64,000 nucleotides of DNA. Origin: Accumulibacter sp. Lineage in GTDB: Bacteria; Pseudomonadota; Gammaproteobacteria; Burkholderiales; Rhodocyclaceae. The notes under the pieces are model-generated. The model did no database searches. It was not told the DNA's origin and saw only the letters and a program-made list of their open reading frames with translations. A program made the translations under genes and the position numbers. This document shows positions 17,216-30,326 of the stretch, piece by piece (the first letter of the stretch is position 1; each line of letters begins with the position of its first letter). Location: contig JACKLX010000001.1 in assembly GCA_024235695.1 (NCBI GenBank), positions 1-64,000 of the forward strand. The letters run 5' to 3'.

Positions 17216-18634
17216 TCAGAGTACCTTGCCGGGGTTCATCAGGCCCTGCGGATCAAGCGTTCGCTTGATCGCGCGCATCATCTCGATCTCGAGCGGGCTC
17301 TTGTAGCGCCGCAATTCCTCGCGTTTCAGCTGGCCGATGCCGTGTTCGGCGCTGATGCTGCCGCCAAGTTCGTGCACCAGGTCGTAGACGATGCGATTGA
17401 CCGCCGGTTGCGCGGCGATGAAGGCGGCGTTTTCGCCCGCCGCCGCTTTCGACTGGTTGTAGTGCAGATTGCCGTCGCCGACGTGTCCGAAGGCGACGAT
17501 GCGAATTTCCGGAAAGGCCAGCGCCAGCTGCTGGCCGGCGCGGTCGACGAATTCGGCGATGCGCGAGATCGGCAGCGAAACGTCGTGCTTGACGCTCAAG
17601 CCTTCAAGCTTCTGCGCCTCACCGATGTTCTCGCGCATCGCCCACAGGCGCCGGGCCTGGTCGCTGCTCTGCGCCACCACCGCATCGTCGATCGTGCCGC
17701 TCGCCAGGGCCTCGGCGAGGAAGCCCTCGAGCGCCTGCTGGCCGGCGCTCTGTTCGTCACCACCCGAGACCTCGACCAGCAGATGCCAGGGGCTTGCCGG
17801 AACGGTCGGCTGCGAGCCGGGGAGATGCTTGCGAACCAGCCCGAGGGCGACCTCGGAAACCAGCTCGCAGGCGGTCAGCAGGGCGCCAAAACGCGCCTGC
17901 AGGTCGGCCAGCAGGTGCACCGCCACGGCCGGCGAGGCGATCGCCAGCCAGGCGGTCGAGCGCGTTCGCGGCAAGGGAAACAGCTTGAGGACCGCCGCGG
18001 TGATGATCCCCAGCGTGCCTTCGGCACCGATGAACAGCTGCTTGAGGTCGTAGCCGGTGTTGTCCTTGCGCAAGCCGCGCAGCCCGTCCCAGACCTCGCC
18101 GCTCGGCAGCACCACTTCCAGACCCAGGGTCAACTCGCGGGCGTTGCCGTAGCGCAGCACCTGCACGCCACCGGCGTTGGTCGACAGGTTGCCGCCGATC
18201 TGGCAACTACCCTCGGCAGCAAGCGACAGTGGCAGCAGGCGTCCAGCCTGCGCGGCTGCCTCCTGCAACGCCTGCAGGACGCAGCCGGCCTCGACGGTGA
18301 TGGTGTTGTTGGCGGGGTCTATCGCCCGCACACGCTTGAGCCGTGCCAGGCTGATCAGCACCGATCGTCCTTCCGCGGCCGGGGTCGCCGCACCGCAGAG
18401 ACTGGTATTGCCTCCCTGCGGCACCATCGGCACGCCGGCCGCAGCGCAGTCGGCAACCACTGCCGACACCTCGGCGGTAGTCCCCGGACGAACGACGCAG
18501 ATCGCGGCGCCGTGGTAGCGGCCGCGCCAATCGCCGAGATAAGCCGCCATGGCGTCGCTGGCGGTCAGCACCTGCTCGGCGCCGACGCGCTCGGCGAGCG
18601 TTTGGATCAGATTCGCAGCAGTCAGTGGTTTCAT
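17216..18634 (-). CDS. FAD-linked oxidase, D-lactate/2-hydroxyglutarate dehydrogenase type (GlcD family)
   Basis: 472 residues, PCMH-type FAD domain followed by a FAD-oxidase C domain. FAD-binding landmarks: VPQGGNTSLCGAATP, GSCQIGGNLSTNAGGVQVLRYGNARE and GAEGTLGIITAAVLKLFP. C-terminal substrate/metal region: GHVGDGNLHYN and EHGIGQLKREEL. It oxidises a 2-hydroxy acid with an FAD electron acceptor; the exact substrate (D-lactate, glycolate, D-2-hydroxyglutarate) cannot be told. No glcE or glcF is adjacent. Converges with hslO. The start at 18634 was chosen at the family N-terminus; the frame stays open for another 128 codons that look non-coding. Confidence 0.88.
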   Translation of the reverse strand: MKPLTAANLIQTLAERVGAEQVLTASDAMAAYLGDWRGRYHGAAICVVRPGTTAEVSAVVADCAAAGVPMVPQGGNTSLCGAATPAAEGRSVLISLARLKRVRAIDPANNTITVEAGCVLQALQEAAAQAGRLLPLSLAAEGSCQIGGNLSTNAGGVQVLRYGNARELTLGLEVVLPSGEVWDGLRGLRKDNTGYDLKQLFIGAEGTLGIITAAVLKLFPLPRTRSTAWLAIASPAVAVHLLADLQARFGALLTACELVSEVALGLVRKHLPGSQPTVPASPWHLLVEVSGGDEQSAGQQALEGFLAEALASGTIDDAVVAQSSDQARRLWAMRENIGEAQKLEGLSVKHDVSLPISRIAEFVDRAGQQLALAFPEIRIVAFGHVGDGNLHYNQSKAAAGENAAFIAAQPAVNRIVYDLVHELGGSISAEHGIGQLKREELRRYKSPLEIEMMRAIKRTLDPQGLMNPGKVL

Positions 18635-19050
18635 TGGCGGCCTTCGAAGACGAAGCTCGGGGACTAGGGATGCGCGGCAGTCGTGACGACGACCGGCACG
18701 GTCGACGACGCTGCAACGCAGCGACAGTACGGCGCTGTCGTCGATTGTACGGTTGTCGCGAGCAGTTGGCTGCAGGCGACCGGCACGCATCGACCGTGCG
18801 GCGCAACGGCGCCTTGACAGAAGCCGCGTGAAACAGACAGACTCGCGGCGACTGATCCGGTTTTCCCCGCTAACCGGCACCCCCGCGCACCGTGGCTCTT
18901 TGATAGGTACGACAATTGCTGCCAATATTTCACCGACTTGCTTCACCCACTTGCCATTCCTTCCGGCCTCCGGGCATTTTTCTTCGAACCTGCAGCAGCC
19001 CTGCCGCGAAGCCGGCAAGTGTCGGCCGCAACCTGATCCGCCGAACGGTC
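18635..19050. other. Intergenic region upstream of glk
   Basis: About 400 bases without a supportable gene. A possible promoter toward glk is TTGATA (18900-18905), 17-18 bases, then a weak -10 near 18923-18929. The 3' part leads into the repeated element that carries the small ORF next to glk. Confidence 0.4.
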
Positions 19051-19134
19051 ATGAACTGTCGAAACACCCCCGATCCTTCTCCCGCGCACGGGCGCAGGGA
19101 GATTTGTGAGTCGCAGCCGCGACTTGCGCGGTAA
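19044..19134 (+). repeat. Leader/repeat element, copy A (upstream of glk)
   Basis: Shares AACGGTCATGAAC exactly with copy B (41621-41720, minus). After a variable middle, 49 of the last 63 bases match without gaps (19072-19134 versus 41683-41621). Both copies end with CGCGGTA(A/G) a few bases before a start codon. In both, GTCGC/GCGAC (19110-19123) and CCGCG/CGCGG (19117-19131) are alternative hairpins that exclude each other. Confidence 0.7.
19051..19134 (+). CDS. Candidate 27-aa leader peptide upstream of glk
   Basis: ATG at 19051 opens a 27-codon frame ending in TAA five bases before the glk ATG. It contains DPSPAHGRR, then I and PRL-x-R at the end. The copy upstream of the SMR genes encodes the same pattern, and all six base differences within DPSPAHGRR are synonymous, including CGC versus AGA for Arg. 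No good ribosome-binding site is visible. It could instead be a non-coding repeat. Confidence 0.4.
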   Translation: MNCRNTPDPSPAHGRREICESQPRLAR

Positions 19135-19138
19135 ACCC

Positions 19139-20191
19139 ATGCCAAGCAATCACCTGCCGCCCGACGATCCAGCTTCGACGGGGTCATCCGACGCGTCTGC
19201 CGCTCCCCGCCCCTCGTCATTCGCCAGCAATCGCGCCGCGAGGCTGGTTGCCGACATCGGCGGCACGCGGGCGCGTTTCGCCCTGCTCGACGAGCAGGGC
19301 GCGCCGCAACAGGTGCAGATCCTCGCCGTGGCCGACTTTGCGGGCCCGGTCGAGGCGATCGAGGCCTACCTCGACGAGGTCGGCTGCAACGGCCTGCAGG
19401 CTGCCGCGATCGCCCTCGCCGCGCCGGTCGACGAACAGGAGATCCGCCTCACCAACGCCGCCTGGACCTTCGCACGCAGCGAGATGAAGTCGCGCCTGGG
19501 CCTTGCACGCCTGTTGCTGCTCAACGACTTCACGGCGCTGGCGCTGGCGCTGCCGCATCTGGCGGCCAGCGAACTGCGGCAGGTTGGCGGCGGCAAGGGC
19601 GTCGCGCTGGCCGCCAGGGCCGTCCTCGGACCCGGCACCGGCCTCGGCGTCTCGGGTGTCGTTTTCGACCGCGGACGCTGGCTGGCGCTGGCCGGTGAGG
19701 GTGGCCACTGTTCGCTGGCGCCGGCCGACGGGCGCGAGTCGGCAATTCTGGCGCTCGCCTGGCGCGAGCTGCAGCACGTCTCGGCCGAGCGACTGCTCTC
19801 GGGCAGTGGCTTGCCACTGCTTCATCGACTGGTCGCCGAAGTCGACGGCCGGGCTTGTGTCGCGCTGACGCCGGCCGAAATCGTCGCGCAGGCGCTGGCC
19901 AACGACGATGTCCAGTGCCGGGCGGTGATCGACACCTTCTGTGCGATGCTCGGCTCGATGGCCGGCAACCTGGCGCTGACCCTCGGCGCCCGCGGCGGTG
20001 TTTACATCGGTGGTGGTATCATTCCTCGCCTCGGTGAACTGTTTGATCGGTCGCCGTTTCGCGCCCGCTTCGAGACCAAGGGGCGCTTCGCCGCCTACTT
20101 GGCCGCAATTCCGACCTATGTAATGCTCGCTCCTACGCCGGCCCTGCTGGGTGCTGCTCATGCTCTGGCCGAGAGCGAGGATGGCCCCTGA
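19139..20191 (+). CDS. glk: Glucokinase
   Basis: ATP-dependent phosphorylation of glucose to glucose-6-phosphate. 350 residues. LVADIGGTRARFALLDE is the phosphate-1 motif, LLNDFTALALALP the substrate motif, and AGEGGHCSLAP the proteobacterial Glk signature; GGVYIGGGIIPRL closes the fold. The first 28 residues are a Pro/Ser-rich extension relative to E. coli Glk. It heads the glk-glgP-glgB-glgX block, linking free glucose released by debranching to glycolysis. The start is set at the ATG following the small leader frame. Confidence 0.92.
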   Translation: MPSNHLPPDDPASTGSSDASAAPRPSSFASNRAARLVADIGGTRARFALLDEQGAPQQVQILAVADFAGPVEAIEAYLDEVGCNGLQAAAIALAAPVDEQEIRLTNAAWTFARSEMKSRLGLARLLLLNDFTALALALPHLAASELRQVGGGKGVALAARAVLGPGTGLGVSGVVFDRGRWLALAGEGGHCSLAPADGRESAILALAWRELQHVSAERLLSGSGLPLLHRLVAEVDGRACVALTPAEIVAQALANDDVQCRAVIDTFCAMLGSMAGNLALTLGARGGVYIGGGIIPRLGELFDRSPFRARFETKGRFAAYLAAIPTYVMLAPTPALLGAAHALAESEDGP

Positions 20192-20213
20192 ACCCTACTG
20201 GAGTAATTCCCTG

Positions 20214-22667
20214 ATGCCCGATTCCGCTGCCGACCAAGCCGCAAGCGAAGCATTGCGCGCCAACATCGACCACAAGCTGCTCTGTCAGGTGGCTACCGAG
20301 CCGTCGGTCGCCAGCAAGGCCGAGTTCTACCACGCCCTGGCGCAGGTGGCGCGCGAGCAGTTGGCCAAGCGCTGGGTCGAAACGCAGCACGCCGATCGCC
20401 AGAGCCAGGCACGGCGCGTCTATTACCTGTCGATGGAATTCCTGATCGGCCGGGCGATGAACAACGCCTTGTCGGCGCTCGACCTTCGCGACCAGGCGGC
20501 CCTGGTGTTCACCCCGCCGGGCCCGTCGATCGACGAGGTCATGGAATGCGAACCCGATGCCGCGCTCGGCAACGGCGGCCTCGGACGGCTGGCAGCGTGC
20601 TTCCTCGATTCGATGGCCACCCTCGGACTTCCTTCCTGGGGCTACGGCGTGCGCTACGAGTACGGCATGTTCGCGCAGTCGATCGTCAACGGCCAGCAGG
20701 TCGAGAAGCCGGAACCCTGGGTGCAGGACCGTTCGCCGTGGGAATTCCAGCGCGCCAGCAAGCACTTCACCGTGCACTTCGGCGGTACCGCCGAACACCA
20801 CGGCGAATGGGCGGAATGGCACGCCGCCGACGCCGTCGAGGCCAAGGCCTTCGACCACGTGATCCCGGGTCACGGCACCGAACGGGTCAGCACCCTGCGG
20901 CTGTGGAAGGCGGCGGCGCCGTCGGAAATCGACCTCGGCGCCTTCAACACCGGCGACTACCAGCGGGCCGCCGAACTGAAGAACCGCTTCGAGAACATTT
21001 CCTGGGTGCTCTACCCGAACGACAGCACGTCGGCCGGCCGCGAACTCCGCCTTCGCCAGGAGTACTTCTTCGTTTCGGCGTCGATGCAGGACATCCTCGA
21101 TCGCCATTTCACCGAATACGGCAGCTTCGACAATCTGGCCGACAAGATCGCCATCCATCTCAACGACACGCACCCGGCGATCGGCGTCGCCGAACTGATG
21201 CGGCTGCTGGTCGACGAGCACCAGATGAGCTGGAAGGACGCCTGGGAGCAGTGTCGCCGGATTTTCTCCTACACCAACCACACGCTGATGCCCGAAGCGC
21301 TGGAAACCTGGAAAGTGACACTGATCCAGCGCGTCCTGCCGCGCCACATGTTGATCATCTACCGGATCAACCAGGAGTTCCTCGACGAGGTCGTCCGCCT
21401 CTACCCTGGCGACATCGACCTGATGCGGCGGGTGTCGCTGATCGACGACGGCAACGGGCACGAAAAGGACAAGCGCGTGCGCATGGCGCACCTGAGCATC
21501 GTCGGCAGTCACCGGATCAACGGTGTATCGCAACTGCATTCGGACCTGATGGTGCAGACCATCTTTGCCGACTTCGCGCGCCTCTACCCCGAGCGTTTCC
21601 ATAACAAGACCAACGGCGTGACGCCGCGACGCTGGCTGGCACAGGCCAATCCAGACTTGTCGTCGCTGCTCGACGAGCGCATCGGCAAGGATTGGCGCCT
21701 CGACCTCGACCGTCTGCAGGGATTGCGTGAAAGCGCTGACGATCGCGCTTTCGGCGCCTCTTTCGCGGCCGCCAAACGAAGCAACAAGCTTCGCCTGGCC
21801 AACTACGTCAGCCGCGAAGTCGGCATCAACCTCGACCCCGACAGCCTGTTCGACGTCCAGGTCAAGCGAATCCATGAATACAAGCGGCAATTGCTCAACG
21901 TGCTGCACGTGATCACCCGCTACAACGCGCTGCTCGACGGCACGGCCGTTGGCTGCGCGCCGCGCAGCGTGATTTTCGCCGGCAAGGCGGCATCGTCCTA
22001 TCACATGGCCAAGCAGGTGATCCGGCTGATCAACGACGTCGCCGCCGTGGTAAACAACGATCCCCGCACGCGCGACATGCTGCAGGTCGTGTTCATTCCC
22101 AATTACGGCGTTTCGGTCGCGGAGCTGATCATGCCGGCAGCCAACCTCTCGGAACAGATCTCGACCGCTGGCACGGAAGCGTCGGGCACCGGCAACATGA
22201 AGCTGTCGCTCAACGGCGCCCTGACCATCGGTACCGAGGATGGCGCCAACATCGAGATCCGCGACCAGGTCGGCGCCGAGAACATCTTCATCTTCGGCAA
22301 CAACACCGCCCAGGTTGCCGCGATCAGGGCGGCCGGCTATCAGCCAGGCGACCTCTACCGGGACAACCCGGCGCTCCAGGAAGCGCTCGACAAGATCGAC
22401 GCCGGCTTCTTTTCGCCTGGCGAACGATCGCGTTACCACGACGTCTTCAACAGCCTGGTTCATTACGGCGACCATTACCTGCTGCTCGCCGATTATGCCG
22501 ACTACGTCGCCGCCCAGGAGCGCGTCGACACCCTCTATCTGACGCCCGCCGAATGGCAGCGCAAGGCGATCCTCAATGTCGCAGGAATGGGCCCCTTCTC
22601 GGCCGACCGGACGATTCGCGCCTACGCTGACGATACGTGGAACCTGAAAACACTGACCAATACCTGA
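20214..22667 (+). CDS. glgP: Glycogen/alpha-glucan phosphorylase
   Basis: Removes glucose-1-phosphate from the non-reducing ends of glycogen; cytosolic PLP enzyme of 817 residues. Starts with [18 protein letters not shown] near residue 70 (family block). The C-terminus has [20 protein letters not shown], in which the Lys of GNMK holds PLP, and DGANIEI. The ATG at 20214 has GGAG upstream, 22 bases after glk. A larger apparent ORF on the opposite strand is codon-bias shadow. Confidence 0.96.
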   Translation: MPDSAADQAASEALRANIDHKLLCQVATEPSVASKAEFYHALAQVAREQLAKRWVETQHADRQSQARRVYYLSMEFLIGRAMNNALSALDLRDQAALVFTPPGPSIDEVMECEPDAALGNGGLGRLAACFLDSMATLGLPSWGYGVRYEYGMFAQSIVNGQQVEKPEPWVQDRSPWEFQRASKHFTVHFGGTAEHHGEWAEWHAADAVEAKAFDHVIPGHGTERVSTLRLWKAAAPSEIDLGAFNTGDYQRAAELKNRFENISWVLYPNDSTSAGRELRLRQEYFFVSASMQDILDRHFTEYGSFDNLADKIAIHLNDTHPAIGVAELMRLLVDEHQMSWKDAWEQCRRIFSYTNHTLMPEALETWKVTLIQRVLPRHMLIIYRINQEFLDEVVRLYPGDIDLMRRVSLIDDGNGHEKDKRVRMAHLSIVGSHRINGVSQLHSDLMVQTIFADFARLYPERFHNKTNGVTPRRWLAQANPDLSSLLDERIGKDWRLDLDRLQGLRESADDRAFGASFAAAKRSNKLRLANYVSREVGINLDPDSLFDVQVKRIHEYKRQLLNVLHVITRYNALLDGTAVGCAPRSVIFAGKAASSYHMAKQVIRLINDVAAVVNNDPRTRDMLQVVFIPNYGVSVAELIMPAANLSEQISTAGTEASGTGNMKLSLNGALTIGTEDGANIEIRDQVGAENIFIFGNNTAQVAAIRAAGYQPGDLYRDNPALQEALDKIDAGFFSPGERSRYHDVFNSLVHYGDHYLLLADYADYVAAQERVDTLYLTPAEWQRKAILNVAGMGPFSADRTIRAYADDTWNLKTLTNT

Positions 22668-22678
22668 GGAACTTGCAG

Positions 22679-24849
<2,171 letters not shown>

Positions 24850-24862
<13 letters not shown>

Positions 24863-26880
24863 CCGGCAGCGGCACGCTCGACACCGGGCGGCCGTGGCCG
24901 CTCGGCGCCACCTGGGACGGCCGCGGCGTCAACTTCGCGCTGTTCTCGGCGCATGCCGAAGCCGTCGAGCTGTGCCTGATCGACGGCAAGAAGATCCGGA
25001 CGCTGCCCTTGCGCGCCTGTAGCGACCAGGTCTGGCACGGTTACCTCGCCGGTGCGGCGCCAGGCTTGCGCTACGCCTACCGCGTGCATGGTCCGGACGC
25101 GCCGGAGCGCGGCCAGCGTTTCGATTCCGGTCGGCTGTTGCTCGACCCCTACGCGCGCGAAGTCGTCGGCGACTTCACGCCGGTGCCGGACGAGCCGACG
25201 CTCGGCCTGCTGGCCAGCGTCGTTGACGAGGCCTTCGACTGGCAGGGCGACGCACCGCCAGCGACCCCCTGGGGCGACACCGTCGTCCTCGAAGTCCACG
25301 TCAAGGGCGTCAGCCGGCAGCACCCCGACGTTCCCGAAGCGCTGCGCGGCAGCTACGCCGGGCTCGCCTCGCCGGCGATGATCGCGCATTTCCAGCGGCT
25401 CGGCGTCACCGCCCTCAGCTTGCTGCCGGTACACCACTTCCTCGACGAGCAGCGCCTGATCGACCAGGGGCGCGTCAACTACTGGGGCTACAACACGCTC
25501 GCCTTCTTCGCTCCCGAGCCGCGCTATGCCGCTCGGGTCGGTGGCCAGACGGTGATCGACGAGTTCAAGACGATGGTCCGGACGGTGCACGCCGCCGGCC
25601 TCGAAGTAATCCTCGACGTCGTCTTCAACCACACCGCCGAAACCGACGAATTCGGTCCGACGCTGTCTTTCCGCGGCATCGACAACGCCAGCTACTATCG
25701 GCTGCAGCCAGACAATCCCGCCGCCTACGAGAACTTCAGCGGCTGCGGCAATACCGTCAGGCTCGCCCATCCGCGCGTCCTGCAACTGGTCATGGACGCG
25801 CTGCGTTACTGGGTCGAGGTGATGCACGTCGACGGCTTCCGCTTCGACCTCGCCGCGGCGCTGGCGCGCGACAGCGCCTTCCTCGCTGCGCTCAGGCAGG
25901 ATCCCACGCTGCAGCGGGTGAAGCTGATCGCCGAGCCCTGGGACATGGGTCCGGATGGCTACCAGCTGGGGCGCTTCCTGCCAGGCTGGAGCGAATGGAA
26001 CGACCGCTTCCGCGACGACGTGCGCGCCTTCTGGCTGACCGGTGAGGTCGGCGTCGGCGCGCTCGCGCAGCGCCTGGCCGGTTCCAGCGAGCTGTTTCGT
26101 GACGCCGGACGGGCACCGCAGGCCGGCGTCAACTTCGTCACCGCACACGACGGCTTCACCCTGCGCGACCTGGTCAGCTATCAGAGCAAGCACAACGAAC
26201 TCAATGGCGAGGACAACCGCGACGGACACGGTCACAACCTCTCGTGGAACTGTGGCGAGGAAGGCGAAAGCAGCGACCCGGCGGTGCTCGAAAAGCGCCG
26301 CCGCCTGCAGCGCGCGCTGCTGACGACGCTGTTGGTCGCCCAGGGTGTGCCGATGCTGCAGGGTGGCGACGAGCTCGGCCGCACACAGGCGGGCAACAAC
26401 AACGCCTATTGCCAGGACAACGAGATGACCTGGCTCGACTGGCGCAACGCAGACAGCGTACTGATCGACTTCGTCGCCGGCCTGATCGCCCTGCGCCAGA
26501 GGTTCCCGCAACTGCGGCGTAGCCGCTGGCTGACCGGCGAAGCCGACAGTGCGGGCGTCACCAGCGACGATCGCCAACCGGACGTGCTGTGGTGGCATCC
26601 GGCAGGGCGACCAATGGCCGTCAATGACTGGCAATCGGCGACCCTCGGCACCTTCGCGATGCTGCTCGGCGCCGAAGCGCCGGGCGGCACGCCCCTGCTG
26701 TGCCTGATCAACCGCGACGAGATACCGGTTCCCTTCCTGTTGCCGCCGGGCGTCTGGCAGCAGCTCTGCGACAGCAGCGCGCCAGCGCCGTTCGCCAGCG
26801 GCCGACGCAAGACGACCAGCCCGGTCGCCGCGCGCAGCGTCCAGCTGCTGAGCCTGACGGCAGGCCCGGTCACCGGCTGA
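24850..26880 (+). CDS. glgX: Glycogen debranching enzyme GlgX
   Basis: Isoamylase-type GH13 enzyme that hydrolyses the alpha-1,6 links of limit dextrins left by GlgP. CBM48 at the N-terminus ([20 protein letters not shown]), catalytic blocks [19 protein letters not shown] (Asp), LIAEPWDMG (Glu) and [16 protein letters not shown] (Asp). 676 residues from the ATG at 24850; a GTG at 24859, overlapping the glgB stop as GTGA, is an equally good start. Together with glgP, glgB and glk this gives a complete glycogen mobilisation set; glgA and glgC are absent here. Confidence 0.95.
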
Positions 26881-26940
26881 GCAGGGCGGCGGTCGCCGTC
26901 GCCCGGCCGTCTGAAGGCACGCCCCCCGCCAGCAAAGCGC

Positions 26941-27951
26941 TCAGCGCCAGCCGCGCATCAGCGCGACGCCGTGGCTGCCGTGGCCGCGGGCCAGCTCGAG
27001 CATCCCCGGCTGCAGGCCGCCAAGCGCGTAGACCGGCAAGGGCGAGCGCTCGACCAGGTGCGAGAACGCCGCCCAGCCGATACCCGCCGCCTCGGGATGA
27101 GTCGGCGTCGGCAATACCGGCCCGAGGACGGCGAAGTCCACGCCGAGTTGCGCGGCGCGCGCCAGATCGGCAGCGTTGTGGCACGACGCCGCGACGCAAT
27201 CGAAATCGGGCCGCCGATCGACCTGCCAGAGCCGCGTCGACGACAAATGGACGCCCTGCGCAGCGACCCGGCGGGCGAGCTGCGGATCGTCGTTGATCAG
27301 CACGCAGGCCTGCCGGCAAGGGCGCGCCAGCGCCATCAGCTGGCCGGCGAAGCGCTCACGCTGCGCCGCCGGCAGCGTCTTGTCGCGCACCTGCAGCAAG
27401 CGCAGACCCTGCGCCAGCGCCTTTTCAAAGCGTGCCAGCTCGGCCGCCGGGCCGTTTTCCTCGGCGTTGCTCACGGCGTACAGCGGCGGCAATTCGAGCG
27501 CCCGCAGGATCGGCCCGTTGGCCGGCAGGATCGGCGCGACGCCCGGCGCGTCGCCGACCTTCAGCCAGGCGAAGCCGCTGTGCTCGATCGGCACGATCTC
27601 GCCGCGCCACGAACTGACGCGAAAGAAACGCAGGCGAACCCTGGCGTGCGGGTAGGTGAATTCGCGGCAGATCCACGGCCAGACCCGGTCGACGGTGATG
27701 CCCAGTTCCTCCTGCAGCTCGCGCCGCAGCGCCTGCTGGGCGGTTTCGCCGGGCTCGACCTTGCCGCCGGGAAACTCCCAGTAACCGGCATAGACCTTGC
27801 CCGGCGGACGTTGCGCCAGCAGGAACTCGGCCGCCGCCAGCTCACCGAAGTGGCCGCGCAGCAGCACCGCCGCGGCCACTTCGGTGAGCTGACGGCGGTC
27901 GGTGGCCGCGGCCGCCTCGGCGCCTGGCGCCACCCCGCCAGGCTCGCTCAT
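26941..27951 (-). CDS. Fused Nudix hydrolase (MutT) and ThiE/TenI-like protein
   Basis: 336 residues, two domains. Residues about 20-150 form a MutT-like Nudix domain with the box [20 protein letters not shown] (then ELGI), expected to cleave 8-oxo-dGTP. Residues about 165-336 resemble thiamine monophosphate synthase ([52 protein letters not shown]). The fusion is recurrent in proteobacteria. Whether the ThiE-like half makes TMP is doubtful, since thiamine genes are not nearby. Converges with glgX. Confidence 0.88.
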   Translation of the reverse strand: MSEPGGVAPGAEAAAATDRRQLTEVAAAVLLRGHFGELAAAEFLLAQRPPGKVYAGYWEFPGGKVEPGETAQQALRRELQEELGITVDRVWPWICREFTYPHARVRLRFFRVSSWRGEIVPIEHSGFAWLKVGDAPGVAPILPANGPILRALELPPLYAVSNAEENGPAAELARFEKALAQGLRLLQVRDKTLPAAQRERFAGQLMALARPCRQACVLINDDPQLARRVAAQGVHLSSTRLWQVDRRPDFDCVAASCHNAADLARAAQLGVDFAVLGPVLPTPTHPEAAGIGWAAFSHLVERSPLPVYALGGLQPGMLELARGHGSHGVALMRGWR

Positions 27952-27997
27952 CGACCGGCCCGCCCGGCGAGCCGCGCAAGCGGCGGCGGCCGGCGAC

Positions 27998-28966
27998 TCA
28001 CGAGGCGCGCGCCGAGCGCTTGCCCGACGGCGTCGGCGCTACACCCGCCGTCGCGCTGCGCCTTCGACGCGCGCCAGGGCCGGCTGGCGGCGGGCGATGC
28101 TGCCGACCCGCCCAGTCGCGGGCGAACTGCCAGGCGACACGGCCACTGCGCGAACCGCGCTCGAGCGCCCAGTTGAGCGCCTCACGTTCGGCCCGAACGA
28201 TCTCGTCACCGGCGCAACCGAAGGACTTCAGCCAGTGTGCGACGATATTGAGGTAGGCGTCCTGATCGAAGGGATAGAACGAGATCCACAGACCGAAGCG
28301 CTCCGACAACGAAATCTTCTCCTCGATCGCTTCGCCGGGATGAATCTCCTCGCCGACGCGCTTGCTCTCGAGGTTCTCGGCGAAATACTCGGGCATCAGG
28401 TGGCGACGGTTCGAGGTGGCATAGATCAGCACGTTGTCGGGCGCGGCGGCGATCGAGCCGTCGAGAACGACCTTCAGTGCCTTGTAACGCGCGTCGCCGG
28501 AGTCGAAGGACAGGTCGTCGCAGAAGATGATGAAGCGCTCGGGCCGCCCATCGACCGCTTCGACGATCTCCGGCAGATCGGTCAGATCGCCTTTTTCGAC
28601 CTCGATCACGCGCAGACCGGAGACCGCGTATTCGTTGAGCAGCGCCTTGACCAGCGACGACTTGCCCGAGCCGCGCGCGCCGGTGAGCAGAACATTGTTG
28701 GCCGGCTGGCCGGCGACGAACTGGCGCGTGTTGGCGTCGATGCGCGCCTTCTGCTGATCGACGTCGTGCAGGTCGGCGAGGCGGATCGCCGGCAGCCGGG
28801 TGATCGCCTGCAGGTAACCGACGCCGTGCCTCTTGCGCCAGCGAAAAGCGCGCGCCGCGTCCCAGTCGGGAATCGGCGACGCCGGTGGCAGCAGCGGTTC
28901 GAGTCGATCGAGCAACTGCTCGGCGCGCAGCAGAAAGCTTACAAGTTGCCGGAAGGGGTCAGTCAT
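27998..28966 (-). CDS. DUF815-family AAA+ ATPase
   Basis: 322 residues, cytosolic. Walker A is [20 protein letters not shown] and Walker [11 protein letters not shown], followed by the DUF815 signature [14 protein letters not shown] and [15 protein letters not shown]. The last 30 residues are a basic, low-complexity tail. These ATPases are conserved but their client is unknown. It lies 46 bases from the Nudix-ThiE gene on the same strand and is divergent from mltA. The start is placed at MTDPFRQL, the family N-terminus. Confidence 0.88.
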   Translation of the reverse strand: MTDPFRQLVSFLLRAEQLLDRLEPLLPPASPIPDWDAARAFRWRKRHGVGYLQAITRLPAIRLADLHDVDQQKARIDANTRQFVAGQPANNVLLTGARGSGKSSLVKALLNEYAVSGLRVIEVEKGDLTDLPEIVEAVDGRPERFIIFCDDLSFDSGDARYKALKVVLDGSIAAAPDNVLIYATSNRRHLMPEYFAENLESKRVGEEIHPGEAIEEKISLSERFGLWISFYPFDQDAYLNIVAHWLKSFGCAGDEIVRAEREALNWALERGSRSGRVAWQFARDWAGRQHRPPPAGPGARRRRSATAGVAPTPSGKRSARAS

Positions 28967-29014
28967 CGGACGGTATACTCGGCGGTTTCGCGAACCCGAC
29001 ACTCTAGCCAAACC

Positions 29015-30265
29015 ATGCTCAAAAGCCAACCACGGCACCGCCGCGCGTCCGCCACCGCGCCGCTCGTCGCCGCCGCTCTGCTGACCCTGCTGCTCGCCGC
29101 CTGCGGCAGCAAGCGGGAAACGCCACAAGGCGACTGTCCGGCGTGTCCGGCGTGCCAGCCATGCGACCCGCAGGCCGCACCGATGACCCCGACAGCGCGT
29201 TTCAAACCCCTGCAACCGGCGCGCTGGAGCGAACTGCCGGGGTGGACCGAAGACGACCTGCAAGCCGCCTGGCCAGCCTTCCTGCAGTCGTGCCGAGCGC
29301 TCGCCAAGCGGCCGCAATGGCCCTTGTGGCGACCCGCCTGCGATCAGGCCAGGGCGCTGCAATCGCCCTCGACAGCCGCCATCCGCCAGTTCTTCGAGTC
29401 GCGCTTCCAGCCCTGGCTGCTGACCAACCCGGACGGTAGTTCGCAGGGTATGGTCACCGGCTACTACGAGCCACTGCTACGCGGTTCGCGGACGCGCGGC
29501 AAGACCTACCAGCAGGCCGTCCTCGGCGTTCCGGCCGACCTGCTGAGCATCGATCTCGGCGCCGTGCAGCCGGAACTCAAGAGCCTGCGCCTGCGCGGCC
29601 GCCTGCAGGGCAACAAGGTCGTTCCCTATTATTCGCGGGCCGAGATCGGCGCCCGCGAGCAGGCTTACGCCGACCGCATCCTGCTCTGGGTCGATGATCC
29701 GGTCGAACTGTTCTTTCTGCAGGTTCAGGGTTCCGGGCGGGTCAAGCTTCCCGACGGCAGCGTCACCCGCCTGGCCTTCGCCGACCAGAACGGCCACCCC
29801 TACCAGTCGATCGGCAAGCTGCTGGTCGAGCGCGGTGAACTGAGCCTCGAGCAGGCGTCGATGCAGGGCATCAAACAATGGGCGCGCGCCAACCCGACGC
29901 GGCTGACCGAACTGCTGAACGCCAACCCGCGCTACGTCTTCTTCAGCGAACAGCCGCTCGGGGGCAGCGCCGGCGAAGGTCCCAGCGGCGCCCTCGGCGT
30001 GCCGCTGACGGCCGCGCGCAGCATTGCCGTCGACCCCGCCGCCGTCCCCCTGGGAGCGCCGGTTTTCCTGTCCACCAGCGAACCGGCGACGACGAAACCG
30101 CTGCGGCGGCTGGTACTCGCTCAGGACACCGGCAGTGCGATTCGCGGCGTCGTGCGCGCCGACTATTTCTGGGGTTTCGGCGCCGACGCCGGCAGCCAGG
30201 CCGGGCGCATGAAGCAGCAAGGCCAGATGTGGGTCCTGCTGCCGCCGGGCACCGCACCAGAATAG
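29015..30265 (+). CDS. mltA: Membrane-bound lytic murein transglycosylase A
   Basis: Outer-membrane lipoprotein that cleaves the glycan strand of peptidoglycan to 1,6-anhydro ends. 416 residues: signal peptide with lipobox LLLAACGS, a Cys/Pro-rich linker (CPACPACQPCDP), then the MltA domain (MVTGYYEPLLRGSR, FFLQVQGSGRVKLPDG) and the C-terminal 3D domain (AQDTGSAIRGVVRADYFWG) carrying the catalytic Asp. The Cys-rich stretch after the lipid anchor is unusual. The reading frame is open for over a kilobase upstream, but only as shadow of the opposite gene. Confidence 0.93.
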   Translation: MLKSQPRHRRASATAPLVAAALLTLLLAACGSKRETPQGDCPACPACQPCDPQAAPMTPTARFKPLQPARWSELPGWTEDDLQAAWPAFLQSCRALAKRPQWPLWRPACDQARALQSPSTAAIRQFFESRFQPWLLTNPDGSSQGMVTGYYEPLLRGSRTRGKTYQQAVLGVPADLLSIDLGAVQPELKSLRLRGRLQGNKVVPYYSRAEIGAREQAYADRILLWVDDPVELFFLQVQGSGRVKLPDGSVTRLAFADQNGHPYQSIGKLLVERGELSLEQASMQGIKQWARANPTRLTELLNANPRYVFFSEQPLGGSAGEGPSGALGVPLTAARSIAVDPAAVPLGAPVFLSTSEPATTKPLRRLVLAQDTGSAIRGVVRADYFWGFGADAGSQAGRMKQQGQMWVLLPPGTAPE

Positions 30266-30294
30266 ACGAAACCCGCCGCAAACTGGTGCAGACA

Positions 30295-30309
30295 GCCCCA
30301 GCATGGTGC
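30295..30309. promoter_or_regulatory. NtrC binding site 1 (amtB distal)
   Basis: GCCCCAGCATGGTGC matches the E. coli glnA NtrC site at 13 of 15 positions. Confidence 0.65.
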
Positions 30310-30326
30310 TCACCACGGGGAATGGC

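Noticed and set aside
20133-22475. 780-codon open frame on the minus strand
   Set aside because: Antisense to glgP, which is unmistakable; the product is Val/Asp/Arg-rich and lacks any motif.
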